This document shows, piece after piece, positions 34,059 through 46,481 of a stretch of 64,000 nucleotides of DNA; within the stretch, counting starts at the first letter, position 1; each line of letters opens with the position of its first letter. Below the pieces are notes generated by a model. That model was given only the letters and a program-made list of their open reading frames with translations, did not search any database and was not told the origin of the DNA. The position numbers were made by a program, and so were the translations under genes. This DNA is from Mya arenaria (taxonomy: Eukaryota; Mollusca; Bivalvia; Myida; Myidae): contig NC_069136.1 of the NCBI RefSeq assembly GCF_026914265.1, positions 33,441,368-33,505,367 of the forward strand, written 5' to 3'.

Positions 34059-37000
34059 CTTCAAAAATATTGTTTCAAGTTGATACCTATTTTAAATGAA
34101 ATTGTTTGTCTTTAAAGACATGTATATGTATACATTTTTGCAAACATACAAGGAAATCTATAATTACTAAATCTGTCTATCAAAAACAAATAATTTCTTT
34201 TATTACTTTTACATTTATAACATGGCAAATTTTCTAACAAGACATTCACAACATATAACTGTTACAAATGTTTGTAATAAATCGATGTATCGATATTTGG
34301 TATTTATAATTCTGTACCAATTTGGACGACAACGCACGAGTAACATGAATTTTCAGCATCTGTGACATCAATTTCAAACTGTTAATTTTATTTGACCGAT
34401 CTATGAATGTGTAACACACTGAGAAAAAAGTTTCTCAAAACACAGTCATAACAACAGCAATGCTAAAGTTAATTGGTAGTGTTGTTTATTTCGGTCATTT
34501 TAGACCACATCTATTTTCTGTCTTTGAGCGGGCCGGATAAATAAAAAATAATTAAGTTGATATTGTGAAAATTGTTGACAAAGCAACTTTATTATTTCCA
34601 TAAAATGTAGACGTAATGAAAAACTGCTGCCATCTTCCTGACTTGTTGGAATTACATGATATGTATTGCATTGTTTGACAAAAACACAGTTGCGGCAACT
34701 CTCAGATGAACGAACAACCTCAGTGTCATGTTATCTCTCTAATCTAAGCTATTGCATAACAGGCATACAATATTTGATGTATAATATGGTTTTGAATGCA
34801 TGTGACTGTTACCACTTCTGGCTTACAATCTGATTCATTGATTTTCTCGTAAAAAGGGGGAAAAAACTCGTAGAATTCAAAGTAACACATCGTTGAATTT
34901 GTTTAAACACCACAAGTTTATACTACTTTCATATTAAAACGATTTGATAAACAATGAACTTTCTTTTCCCTTTTCAATAAGTTAATTTGCGGATATTCCT
35001 GATGTTAACGTATTTTGCATTCGCGCATTTGTTTTTCACAACATTTTTATCATTTCTATTCAGAAACTGAGAAAGATCCAACACAATGCTGTTCAAGTAC
35101 ACCCTGGTATTGCTTGTCTGCGTAATCCTGATTGGCACATCCGATGCATGGTTATTCCGCAGAAGAAATAAGGAGAAGCTTGTGTATACGAGCGGGGGGG
35201 TGAAAATCAAGTTAGTAGTAAAGAGACCATCGAGTCTTGTCAGACCGGAAAAGGAACTAGGTTGTAAGGTAATGGCAAGAATACAAGATACTTAGGTCAC
35301 TACACAAATTTCGAGCATTTGTTGGAGACTTTCCATTTGTATTGTTTTAATATAAAACTGATATCCATGCTGTTGTCAGGATTTTCTTCGTAATACTCAA
35401 GATCTTACAGATAGTTTAAACATTTGCAAATATTGGATGAACGATAACTTCTTATCAACTTCTTCACTACATTGAACGTTTGATATTTTTTCTTTCCACA
35501 AGTATGCCGCAATCTCTCCATACAGCCCGAACAATCGTTTTTAAACCCTCAGAACATATTGAACGCTGCACAAATACATGTACACCATATCTCATATAAC
35601 CCAATTATATGCTAGACAAGACTTATAATTGGATATGAATATCTTCCAGGATATCGAGGGTTGCGGAGGGATACGGGATGCACCTAGCGGTATAGGAAAA
35701 GCTGGTGGAGCTGCCGCCGCAGGGATTGCGGACGGAAGTGCCGACATGAGAGATGCTATGGCAGCTGCTGGAGTTGGAGTTACTTAAAGTAACTGAAATC
35801 TCGATTCAAATGATTACTGATATGCATTTTAATCATCAATGAGCCGATTGTTCAGTATTTTGTTCCAGTTAACAACGTTGTTAGGTTGTCTACTTTCAAA
35901 TCTTTACTGCTATGTATTTACTGTATTGAAATAAGCGACTTAAGCATGTTAAGCTTAAGAAGTTTCGAGAAATTGGGGCCATATTGTTAACTTTAAAAAC
36001 GTTCTGAACAATCGGCGAAATGTTTGCTTTCCAGAAATAGTTCCCGTAAGAAGCAAACTGCATTCAGAGACTAATTACACATACATATTAATGAAGTAAT
36101 TGTTATTTCTGAGTGGTATTCGTTGACAAAAGGATTTTGAAATGCACAGAAGCTTTTGCTCATTTCTTTATTAAAGATATATTCATATTTGAACATTAAA
36201 CCATTCTTTTAAACTGGACGAATGTTTTTATCTTTACTTTCAGATGTCGATCATTTAAAATCTACAAACACAATGAATACCGCCGGAGAAAAAAGGATTT
36301 TAGCTGGCTTGGAAGAATATGTATAGATTATGAAGTATATTATTTTAACAATAAATTTATTTCTCAAAGAAACAAGACTTCTGATTGCTCGATATGCAAG
36401 TTGTTTTGTATGTTTGTTTTTTAAACGATTCAAATCTAACTGAACAATATTCAATAACAACATTAAATAAACTGATGTTAAATAGCCTTAAATAAACTGA
36501 TGTTGAATAGCCTTAAATAAACTGATGTTAAATAGTAGAATCTGAGTACTTTTATTGTATTGTTAACTAAATTGGCCGATCGAGTAAATGAAATCACTGA
36601 GGCACGTGTAGGGATACGTATAAGACTACCGTACATTTTTATATGACGCCTCAAACATGAATTATGCAACGCCATTGAACCTGTCCTGGTCACGCGGTGA
36701 CCCCATATGTTTCCATATTTACCAAAATGGCGTCATATTTTCGCTACCGATGAATGAATAAAACATTTCTTATAAATTAATAAATGTTAACAGCTTGCCG
36801 TGATAAGAAGGTGACCCGATATTGGATACACGGGGCGCTGGAGACAATTTTCTTGTTCGTGCGCGATATCATTTTCTTTGCCCCTTAAGTCCCAAAAATG
36901 GGGCACCTACTAATCAGTACAACTCACGTTATGTGTCAATGTGAAATTCTCATAAACACGATATCCGTATAATAATGTACCCTTCCATGTAATGCTTTTC

Positions 37001-39476
37001 ACCGTGTTTCCCACGAGTGAGTTTCACAAAAACGATTAACTGATTTCTCAAGCGCCTGGGTGTAATATTTCCTTTTGAAATATAGTTCAAAAGTCGAGTA
37101 AGAAGACGCAATAATCTAAAACTTGAAATTTAAATTAAACGAAACAGTTTATTATATAACGTCATACTAGTATCAACGCGGAAACCTTTTCTATCAGTGA
37201 AAACAATATTTGTTCAGTATGTTAAACAAAAACATCAGATCATATAGAGGGTGACAGCATATAATCGTAACCCTTGAAGCAGTTATGTCGCCTAGGTTGA
37301 CATGAACTTTTTCGGGTTAACATTCAGTGTGTGTATACCACGTGATAAATTGCGTCATAGATGCTACGTCGGACGGCAAAATTTTTGATTGAAAAAAAAG
37401 ACTTTAAACAAAGATAACTTCACTTTTTCTTCACCATTTTAAATGAAACATAGCGCAGTCTATGCCGCTTACAGAGACCCTTCTTCGGTCTATCACCAGA
37501 ATTTGAATGCGGGTTTGGTTTCTTAAAACAATTTGACAAACCTTTTCACAATACGGCCGTCTGACGGAGCACTGTCGAAACATTATTTTGGAAACAGGTT
37601 TGTCGAAGTGTTTAATGAAACTAATGACCTCATCAAATTTCGGAATAAAAGAAATGCGGGGCTCTTTAAGCGGCATAGACTGCCCTCTGTTTCATTTAAA
37701 ATGGTATTGTAAATGAAAATTTATTTTTGATTTAAGTCTTCATTTTAAGCAAATCTTTGCCTTTCAACGTAGCATATATATGACGTAATTTATCACGTGG
37801 TATACACACACTGACATTGTAAACAATCACCTTCCATGGGATCTGATATTTATATAATATTGAATAGGGTTGAGTTAATTTCGCGTATTTTGATCTGTAA
37901 TATATACAGTGGATCAATATTGAACTAATAGTATATTCTTTTAGTTGTTTATAAACGAAAGAGGTTTATTTTCATGAACATACAGGCAAATGAATATATT
38001 TTATAAATATTTACTGCCTTGAGCTCTTGACAATGCATATTGTCAATCCGAGGTAAATGCTGCAAACCGAGGCGAAGCCTTAAGGCTGTCAATGTCTATT
38101 TTACCATACCGAACAAAACACTTTCATGGGATTTCATGACATCAGAGGGAAACAGTGCGGCAGAGGTAGATAGTGCGGGATGAAAATCGAAATTATTGTC
38201 CTTGCGTTTTTACTATTTGTTCTATAGAAGTGAGGTATAATATTTGTTATATAAATAATGTATCGCCTGCAACATAACTCAGTTTTTGTTCAACATATCC
38301 ATTGAAGTGGTATTATTCCGCATTATCTTTTATTTGTAGATAACGCCAAAGTGAATATGATAAATGTTTTGCTTCATCGATGGTTTCCTGGACCAGGGAC
38401 AGCCTATCTATTTATAGTTCATTTTATAAATTCACAATAATTATGTAGACATTTAAAGGAGGTACTAAGAAAGTTGGGAAAAACGTACTTTATACGCATC
38501 GCCTGAACGCAGGTTGTAAAATGTTACAACATAAAAATAGTTTTATCGTAGAATTCAATGGCCGATAATATAAATGATCATCATACCTGAGCAATTTTAA
38601 CGTGATACAAGATACAAGATACAAGAATCTTTATGTACAGAAGGGTATATGATCACAAAAAGAAATTAGCTCACTGAGCTAATTTCAGACATGATAAGCT
38701 ATTCTCCGACATATTGAGCTATTCTCCGACATGTTGAGCTATTCTCCGACATGGTGAACTATTCTCCGATATGATGTGCCATATTCCGAGATGATGAGCT
38801 ATTCTCCGACATGTTGAGCTTTTCTCCGACATGAAGAGCTATTCTCCGACATGATGATCTATTCTCCGACATGATGAGCTATTCTCCGACATGATGAGCT
38901 ATTCTCCGACATGACGAGCTATTCTTTGACATGATGTTCCATGTTTCGACATGATGAGTTATTCTCCGACATTAAGAACTATTCTCAGATATGATATGCC
39001 ATGTTCCGACATGATGAGCTATTATCCGATATGATGTGCCATGTTCCGAGATGATGAGCTATTCTCCGACATGATGTGCCATATTCCGAGATGACCACTC
39101 GCTTGTTGATTATGAGCACAATAGGCTTTTAACATAAATGTTCAAAATAATAATTAAAAAACAACGACAAAAAACAAAAACACATAAACGTCTTCAATCA
39201 GATTCATTTTATTTAACAAACCAACACATAACAAATGAAAATCATGCGCAAAAAGAACATAAATGGTGAATGCATCTATTATTTTTGGTAAACTTTGTGA
39301 GTATTATGAATTCATAGAATACATAATAACAAAGAAGCAATTTACCAAACATTCTTATGTTTCTTATAACAGGAGCAATCTTAAAAAAAATCTTTTTCTG
39401 TTTTGGTTTAAACAGCTAGACTGAGTGTAAATTTAATCAATTTTAGTTTATGGCCTTAGAGTTGTGCCTTCAAACA
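34059..39476 (+). repeat. 5.4-kb tandem unit, copy 2
   Basis: 5418 bp. By eye it is the same as copy 1 over long stretches, including the whole peptide gene. The exception is the 20-bp minisatellite near its right end, where it matches copy 3 instead. Confidence 0.96.
35086..35787 (+). CDS. Secreted cationic / Gly-Ala-rich peptide precursor, copy 2
   Basis: Exons 35086-35268 and 35650-35787. Coding sequence and splice sites appear the same as in copy 1, so the two genes would give the same 106-residue precursor. The surrounding intron and flanks also match, which indicates a very recent duplication or ongoing homogenisation. Confidence 0.82.
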
Positions 39477-42400
39477 CTTCAAAAATATTGTTTCAAGTTG
39501 ATACCTATTTTAAATGAAATTGTTTGTCTTTAAAGACATGTATATGTATACATTTTTGCAAACATACAAGGAAATCTATAATTACTAAATCTGTCTATCA
39601 AAAACAAATAATTTCTTTTATTACTTTTACATTTATAACATGGCAAATTTTCTAACAAGACATTCACAACATATAACTGTTACAAATGTTTGTAATAAAT
39701 CGATGTATCGATATTTGGTATTTATAATTCTGTACCAATTTGGACGACAACGCACGAGTAACATGAATTTTCAGCATCTGTGACATCAATTTCAAACTGT
39801 TAATTTTATTTGACCGATCTATGAATGTGTAACACACTGAGAAAAAAGTTTCTCAAAACACAGTCATAACAACAGCAATGCTAAAGTTAATTGGTAGTGT
39901 TGTTTATTTCGGTCATTTTAGACCACATCTATTTTCTGTCTTTGAGCGGGCCGGATAAATAAAAAATAATTAAGTTGATATTGTGAAAATTGTTGACAAA
40001 GCAACTTTATTATTTCCATAAAATGTAGACGTAATGAAAAACTGCTGCCATCTTCCTGACTTGTTGGAATTACATGATATGTATTGCATTGTTTGACAAA
40101 AACACAGTTGCGGCAACTCTCAGATGAACGAACAACCTCAGTGTCATGTTATCTCTCTAATCTAAGCTATTGTATAACAGGCATACAATATTTGATGTAT
40201 AATATGGTTTTGAATGCATGTGACTGTTACCACTTCTGGCTTACAATCTGATTCATTGATTTTCTCGTAAAAAGGGGGAAAAAACTCGTAGAATTCAAAG
40301 TAACACATCGTTGAATTTGTTTAAACACCACAAGTTTATACTACTTTCGTATTAAAACGATTTGATAAACAATGAACTTTCTTTTCCCTTTTCAATAAGT
40401 TAATTTGCGGATATTCCTGATGTTAACGTATTTTGCATTCGCGCATTTGTTTTTCACAACATTTTTATCATTTCTATTCAGAAACTGAGAAAGATCCAAC
40501 ACAATGCTGTTCAAGTACACCCTGGTATTGCTTGTCTGCGTAATCCTGATTGGCACATCCGATGCATGGTTATTCCGCAGAAGAAATAAGGAGAAGCTTG
40601 TGTATACGAACGGGGGGGTGAAAATCAAGTTAGTAGTAAAGAGACCAGCGAGTCTTGTCAGACCGGAAAAGGAACTAGGTTGTAAGGTAATGGCAAGAAT
40701 ACAAGATACTTAAGTCACTACACAAATTGCGAGCATTTGTTGGAGACTTTCCATTTGTATTGTTTTAATATAAAACTGATATCCATGCTGTTGTCAGGAT
40801 TTTCTTCGTAATACTCAAGATCTTACAGATAGTTTAAACATTTGCAAATATTGGATGAACGATAACTTCTTATCAACTTCTTCACTACATTGAACGTTTG
40901 ATATTTTTTCTTTCCACAAGTATGCCGCAATCTCTCCATACAGCCCGAACAATCGTTTTTAAACCCTCAGAACATATTGAACGCTGCACAAATACATGTA
41001 CACCATATCTCATATAACCCAATTATATGCTAGACAAGACTTATAATTGGATATGAATATCTTCCAGGATATCGAGGGTTGCGGAGGGATACGGGATGCA
41101 CCTAGCGGTATAGGAAAAGCTGGTGGAGCTGCCGCCGCAGGGATTGCGGACGGAAGTGCCGACATGAGAGATGCTATGGCAGCTGCTGGAGTTGGAGTTA
41201 CTTAAAGTAACTGAAATCTCGATTCAAATGATTACTGATATGCATTTTAATCATCAATGAGCCGATTGTTCAGTAATTTGTTCCAGTTAACAACGTTGTT
41301 AGGTTGTCTACTTTCAAATCTTTACTGCTATGTATTTACTGTATTGAAATAAGCGACTTAAGCATGTTAAGCTTAAGAAGTTTCGAGAAATTGGGGCCAT
41401 ATTGTTAACTTTAAAAACGTTCTGAACAATCGGCGAAATGTTTGCTTTCCAGAAATAGTTCCCGTAAGAAGCAAACTGCATTCAGAGACTAATTACACAT
41501 ACATATTAATGAAGTAATTGCTATTTCTGAGTGGTATTCGTTGACAAAAGGATTTTGAAATGCACAGAAGCTTTTGCTCATTTCTTTATTAAAGATATAT
41601 TCATATTTGAACATTAAACCATTCTTTTAAACTGGACGAATGTTTTTATCTTTACTTTCAGATGTCGATCATTTAAAATCTACAAACACAATGAATACCG
41701 CCGGAGAAGAAAGGATTTTAGCTGGCTTGGAAGAATATGTATAGATTATGAAGTATATTATTTTAACAATAAATTTATTTCTCAAAGAAACAAGACTTCT
41801 GATTGCTCGATATGCAAGTTGTTTTGTATGTTTGTTTTTTAAACGATTCAAATCTAACTGAACAATATTCAATAACAACATTAAATAAACTGATGTTAAA
41901 TAGCCTTAAATAAACTGATGTTGAATAGCCTTAAATAAACTGATGTTAAATAGTAGAATCTGAGTACTTTTATTGTATTGTTAACTAAATTGGCAGATCG
42001 AGTAAATGAAATCACTGAGGCACGTGTAGGGATACGTATAAGACTACCGTACATTTTTATATGACGCCTCAAACATGAATTATGCAACGCCATTGAACCT
42101 GTCCTGGTCACGCGGTGACCCCATATGTTTCCATATTTACCAAAATGGCGTCATATTTTCGCTACCGATGAATGAATAAAACATTTCTTATAAATTAATA
42201 AATGTTAACAGCTTGCCGTGATAAGAAGGTGACCCGATATTGGATACACGGGGCGCTGGAGACAATTTTCTTGTTCGTGCGCGATATCATTTTCTTTGCC
42301 CCTTAAGTCCCAAAAATGGGGCACCTACTAATCAGTACAACTCACGTTATGTGTCAATGTGAAATTCTCATAAACACGATATCCGTATAATAATGTACCC

Positions 42401-44883
42401 TTCCATGTAATGCTTTTCACCGTGTTTCCCACGGGTGAGTTTCACAAAAACGATTAACTGATTTCTCAAGCGCCTGGGTGTAATATTTCCTTTTGAAATA
42501 TAGTTCAAAAGTCGAGTAAGAAGACGCAATAATCTAAAACTTGAAATTTAAATTAAACGGAAACAGTTTATTATATAACGTCATACTAGTATCAACGCGG
42601 AAACCTTTTCTATCAGTGAAAACAATATTTGTTCAGTATGTTAAACAAAAACATCAGATCATATAGAGGGTGACAGCATAAAATCGTAACCCTTGAAGCA
42701 GTTATGTCGCCTAGGTTGACATGAACTTTTTCGGGTTAACATTCAGTGTGTGTATACCACGTGATAAATTGCGTCATAGATGCTACGTCGGACGGCAAAA
42801 TTTTTGATTGAAAAAAAAGACTTTAAACAAAGATAACTTCACTTTTTCTTCACCATTTTAAATGAAACATAGCGCAGTCTATGCCGCTTACAGAGACCCT
42901 TCTTCGGTCTATCACCAGAATTTGAATGCGGGTTTGGTTTCTTAAAACAATTTGACAAACCTTTTCACAATACGGCCGTCTGACGGAGCACTGTCGAAAC
43001 ATTATTTTGGAAACAGGTTTGTCGAAGTGTTTAATGAAACTAATGACCTCATCAAATTTCGGAATAAAAGAAATGCGGGGCTCTTTAAGCGGCATAGACT
43101 GCCCTCTGTTTCATTTAAAATGGTATTGTAAATGAAAATTTATTTTTGATTTAAGTCTTCATTTTAAGCAAATCTTTGCCTTTCAACGTAGCATATATAT
43201 GACGTAATTTATCACGTGGTATACACACACTGACATTGTAAACAATCACCTTCCATGGGATCTGATATTTATATAATATTGAATAGGGTTGAGTTAATTT
43301 CGCGTATTTTGATCTGTAATATATACAGTGGATCAATATTGAACTAATAGTATATTCTTTTAGTTGTTTATAAACGAAAGAGGTTTATTTTCATGAAAAC
43401 ACAGGGAAATGAATATATTTTATAAATATTTACTGCCTTGAGCTCTTGACAATGCATATTGTCAATCCGAGGTAAATGCTGCAAACCGAGGCGAAGCCTT
43501 CAGGCTGTCAATGTCTATTTTACCATACCGAACAAAACACTTTCATGGGATTTCATGACATCAGAGGGAAACAGTGCGGCAGAGGTAGATAGTGCGGGAT
43601 GAAAATCGAAATTATTGTCCTTGCGTTTTTACTATTTGTTCTATAGAAGTGAGGTATAATATTTGTTATATAAATAATGTATCGCCTGCAACATAACTCA
43701 GTTTTTGTTCAACATATCCATTGAAGTGGTATTATTCCGCATTATCTTCTATTTGTAGATAACGCCAAAGTGAATATGATAAATGTTTTGCTTCATCGAT
43801 GGTTTCCTGGACCAGGGACAGCCTATCTATTTATAGTTCATTTTATAAATTCACAATAATTATGTAGACATTTAAAGGAGGTACTAAGAAAGTTGGGAAA
43901 AACGTACTTTATACGCATCGCCTGTACGCAGGTTGTAAAATGTTACAACATAAAAATAGTTTTATCGTAGAATTCAATGGCCGATAATATAAATGATCTT
44001 CATACCTGAGCAATTTTAACGTGATACAAGATACAAGATACAAGAATCTTTATGTACAGAAGGGTATATGATCACAAAAAGAAATTAGCTCACTGACATG
44101 ATAAGCTATTCTCCGACATATTGAGCTATTCTCCGACATGTTGAGCTATTCTCCGACATGGTGAACTATTCTCCGATATGATGTGCCATATTCCGAGATG
44201 ATGAGCTATTCTCCGACATGTTGAGCTTTTCTCCGACATGAAGAGCTATTCTCCGACATGATGATCTATTCTCCGACATGATGAGCTATTCTCCGACATG
44301 ATGAGCTATTCTCCGACATGACGAGCTATTCTTTGACATGATGTTCCATGTTCCGACATGATGAGTTATTCTCCGACATTAAGAACTATTCTCAGATATG
44401 ATATGCCATGTTCCGACATGATGAGCTATTATCCGATATGATGTGCCATGTTCCTAGATGATGAGCTATTCTCCGACATGATGTGCCATATTCCGAGATG
44501 ACCACTCGCTTGTTGATTATGAGCACAATAGGCTTTTAACATAAATGTTCAAAATAATAATTAAAAAACAACGACAAAAAACAAAAACACATAAACGTCT
44601 TCAATCAGATTCATTTTATTTAACAAACCAACAAATAACAAATGAAAATCATGCGCAAAAAGAACATAAATGGTGAATGCATCTATTATTTTTGGTAAAC
44701 TTTGTGAGTATTATGAATTCATAGAATACATAATAACAAAGAAGCAATTTACCAAACATTCTTATGTTCCTTATAACAGGAGCAATCTTAAAAAAAATCT
44801 TTTTCTGTTTTGGTTTAAACAGCTAGACTGAGTGTAAATTTAATCAATTTTAGTTTATGGCCTTAGAGTTGTGCCTTCAAACA
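39477..44883 (+). repeat. 5.4-kb tandem unit, copy 3
   Basis: 5407 bp, complete to the same CTTCAAACA end and followed by unique sequence (GGCCATTTGCAGGG). It carries scattered substitutions relative to copies 1 and 2, and a 13-bp deletion at the start of the minisatellite (CTCACTGACATGATAAGC). Confidence 0.96.
40504..41205 (+). CDS. Secreted cationic / Gly-Ala-rich peptide precursor, copy 3 (variant)
   Basis: Exons 40504-40686 and 41068-41205, with structure as in the other two copies. Two replacements in the cationic part distinguish it: Ser36 to Asn (AGC to AAC) and Ser49 to Ala (TCG to GCG). I see no silent change in exon 1 and no change in exon 2. Splice sites and stop are intact, so this copy should be expressible. 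Confidence 0.82.
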
Positions 44884-45081
44884 GGCCATTTGCAGGGACC
44901 GTTTTAAAAGAGATCGTAGTCTATTTTAGTCGTAATTTGAAATTATCTCAGTGTTATAGGTTCAATATTTTGCTAATCATTCGAGTGAACTGAACTTTAG
45001 TCAGTACTTAAAATGAACTTGAGGATATTAAACAAAAATAATCTAAAATCTATTTTTTGCCAGTGACGGTAATACAGATTC

Positions 45082-45393
45082 AAGGTTTATTTTTTGTCTT
45101 GGAATGATCCCATCTTTACGGAAACAGTGATATAAGACTGTTGACATATTATCAGATGGCAGGTTTTCATATCTCCGTTCGAAAAATGTTTTACGACTAA
45201 AAGCGTTACTAGCGCTTTAAGAAAAATGCATAAAACATAATTTTTTGAATACAAATATGAAACATGTGATCTGAGTTTTTGTCAGCAGTCTTTTATCACT
45301 GATTCCAAGACATTATTTACGCAAAACATCGCGAATTCAAAAACAAAAAATATAAAAAGGTTGTTCAAATGGTAAATCTGTGAGAGTGCAGCT
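45082..45393. mobile_element. Foldback TTAA MITE, left end eroded
   Basis: Right end GTGAGAGTGCAGCT followed by TTAA (45394-45397). Internal ATATAAGACTGTTGACA and its inverted partner TGTCAGCAGTCTTTTATCAC are present. Confidence 0.82.
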
Positions 45394-45578
45394 TTAACCT
45401 TGTCCCTGTAGTTTTACGATATTGTTGATACTATTAAAATAAAGCATATAAAGATAATCACGATAAACAATTTTTTTGTATTTAAAAGTATATGAAGTAA
45501 CATACTTAAACCTGTTACGTTTAACATTTTTCGAGAAATTATATAGCTCATCACTTGTAGAACTGGGCAATGTTCCAT

Positions 45579-46052
45579 TTAGGGCGTTTTTATTGAAACC
45601 GAACCAGTTTCAGTTTTGGTTTCAAAGGTTTCAGCAGTTATGGGAACGGTTTTGATAGTTTTGCTTGAAGTAACAAATGCATGGTTTTGTGTACAGCTTC
45701 AACAACATGACGGAGGTACTGTAGCTACTGAGCTACACCGTGAATATCTAATATAACCCTTTAGCTCATTTGTCCATTGTAAGGCATTGTTATAAAACAT
45801 ATTGAGTTTCAACAAACATGGTTGATCACTTTTCGTCATGTTGTTTTCGAAGTAAACTAGTTTTCGGATGGAACGAACCAATGAAACTGCACTCGGTAGA
45901 GGGTTGCGATAGTTTCAAAAACCGGTTTCAGTTTTCGTTAAAAAACCCGTTTAAAAATGGTTTGGGTTTTATTTGAAACTGTAACAACAAATACACAGTT
46001 CGTAATACCGATATAAAACCGAAACAAGTTTATCACCAACAAAAACGCCCTA
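45579..46052. mobile_element. MITE-like element with TTAGGGCGTTTTT ends
   Basis: TTAGGGCGTTTTTATTGAAA at the left is complementary to AACAAAAACGCCCTAAG at the right. Further inward, GAAACCGAACCAGTTTCAG-type sequence recurs in inverted order (AAACCGGTTTCAG, GATATAAAACCGAAAC). It is about 474 bp and non-coding. Confidence 0.65.
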
Positions 46053-46149
46053 AGATATCTTATGCATAAGATTTGTTCACGGCCAGAATAAATCAGCTTT
46101 TATTGAAACACATCATACGCCCAAAACGGGGTACGAAGGAATTCACAAT

Positions 46150-46404
46150 CAGGCCGCAATTTCTCGAAACTTCTTAAGTCTCTTATAACAGGATTAAGCT
46201 AATCTCACTATTTTTGTTGTTTTATAAAATGTGTTATAGTAACTTTTTCAAGAATATTTAGAAATTATGTAGGAATAATCTATATGATTATCAGAATAAA
46301 CCATTTTTCACTTACCAAAATCCATTTTCAGTATGTATTTTGGCTAATTGAAATAAGCGACTTAAGCCCGTTAAGCTAACGAAGTTTCGAGAAATTGGGG
46401 CCTG
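46150..46404. mobile_element. MITE with CAGGCCCCAATTTCTCG ends
   Basis: The left arm CAGGCCGCAATTTCTCGAAAC and the right arm (complement CAGGCCCCAATTTCTCGAAA) pair over about 45 bp. The element is 255 bp. One end of the same family (TTTCGAGAAATTGGGGCC) is present in every 5.4-kb unit near its 1.9-kb mark. Confidence 0.82.
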
Positions 46405-46481
46405 TAGCCTAACACTATATATTGAAGCGGGGCCCCGTAAGGCATCGGATACATTCACATTCTTATAGACATCATTCATAA

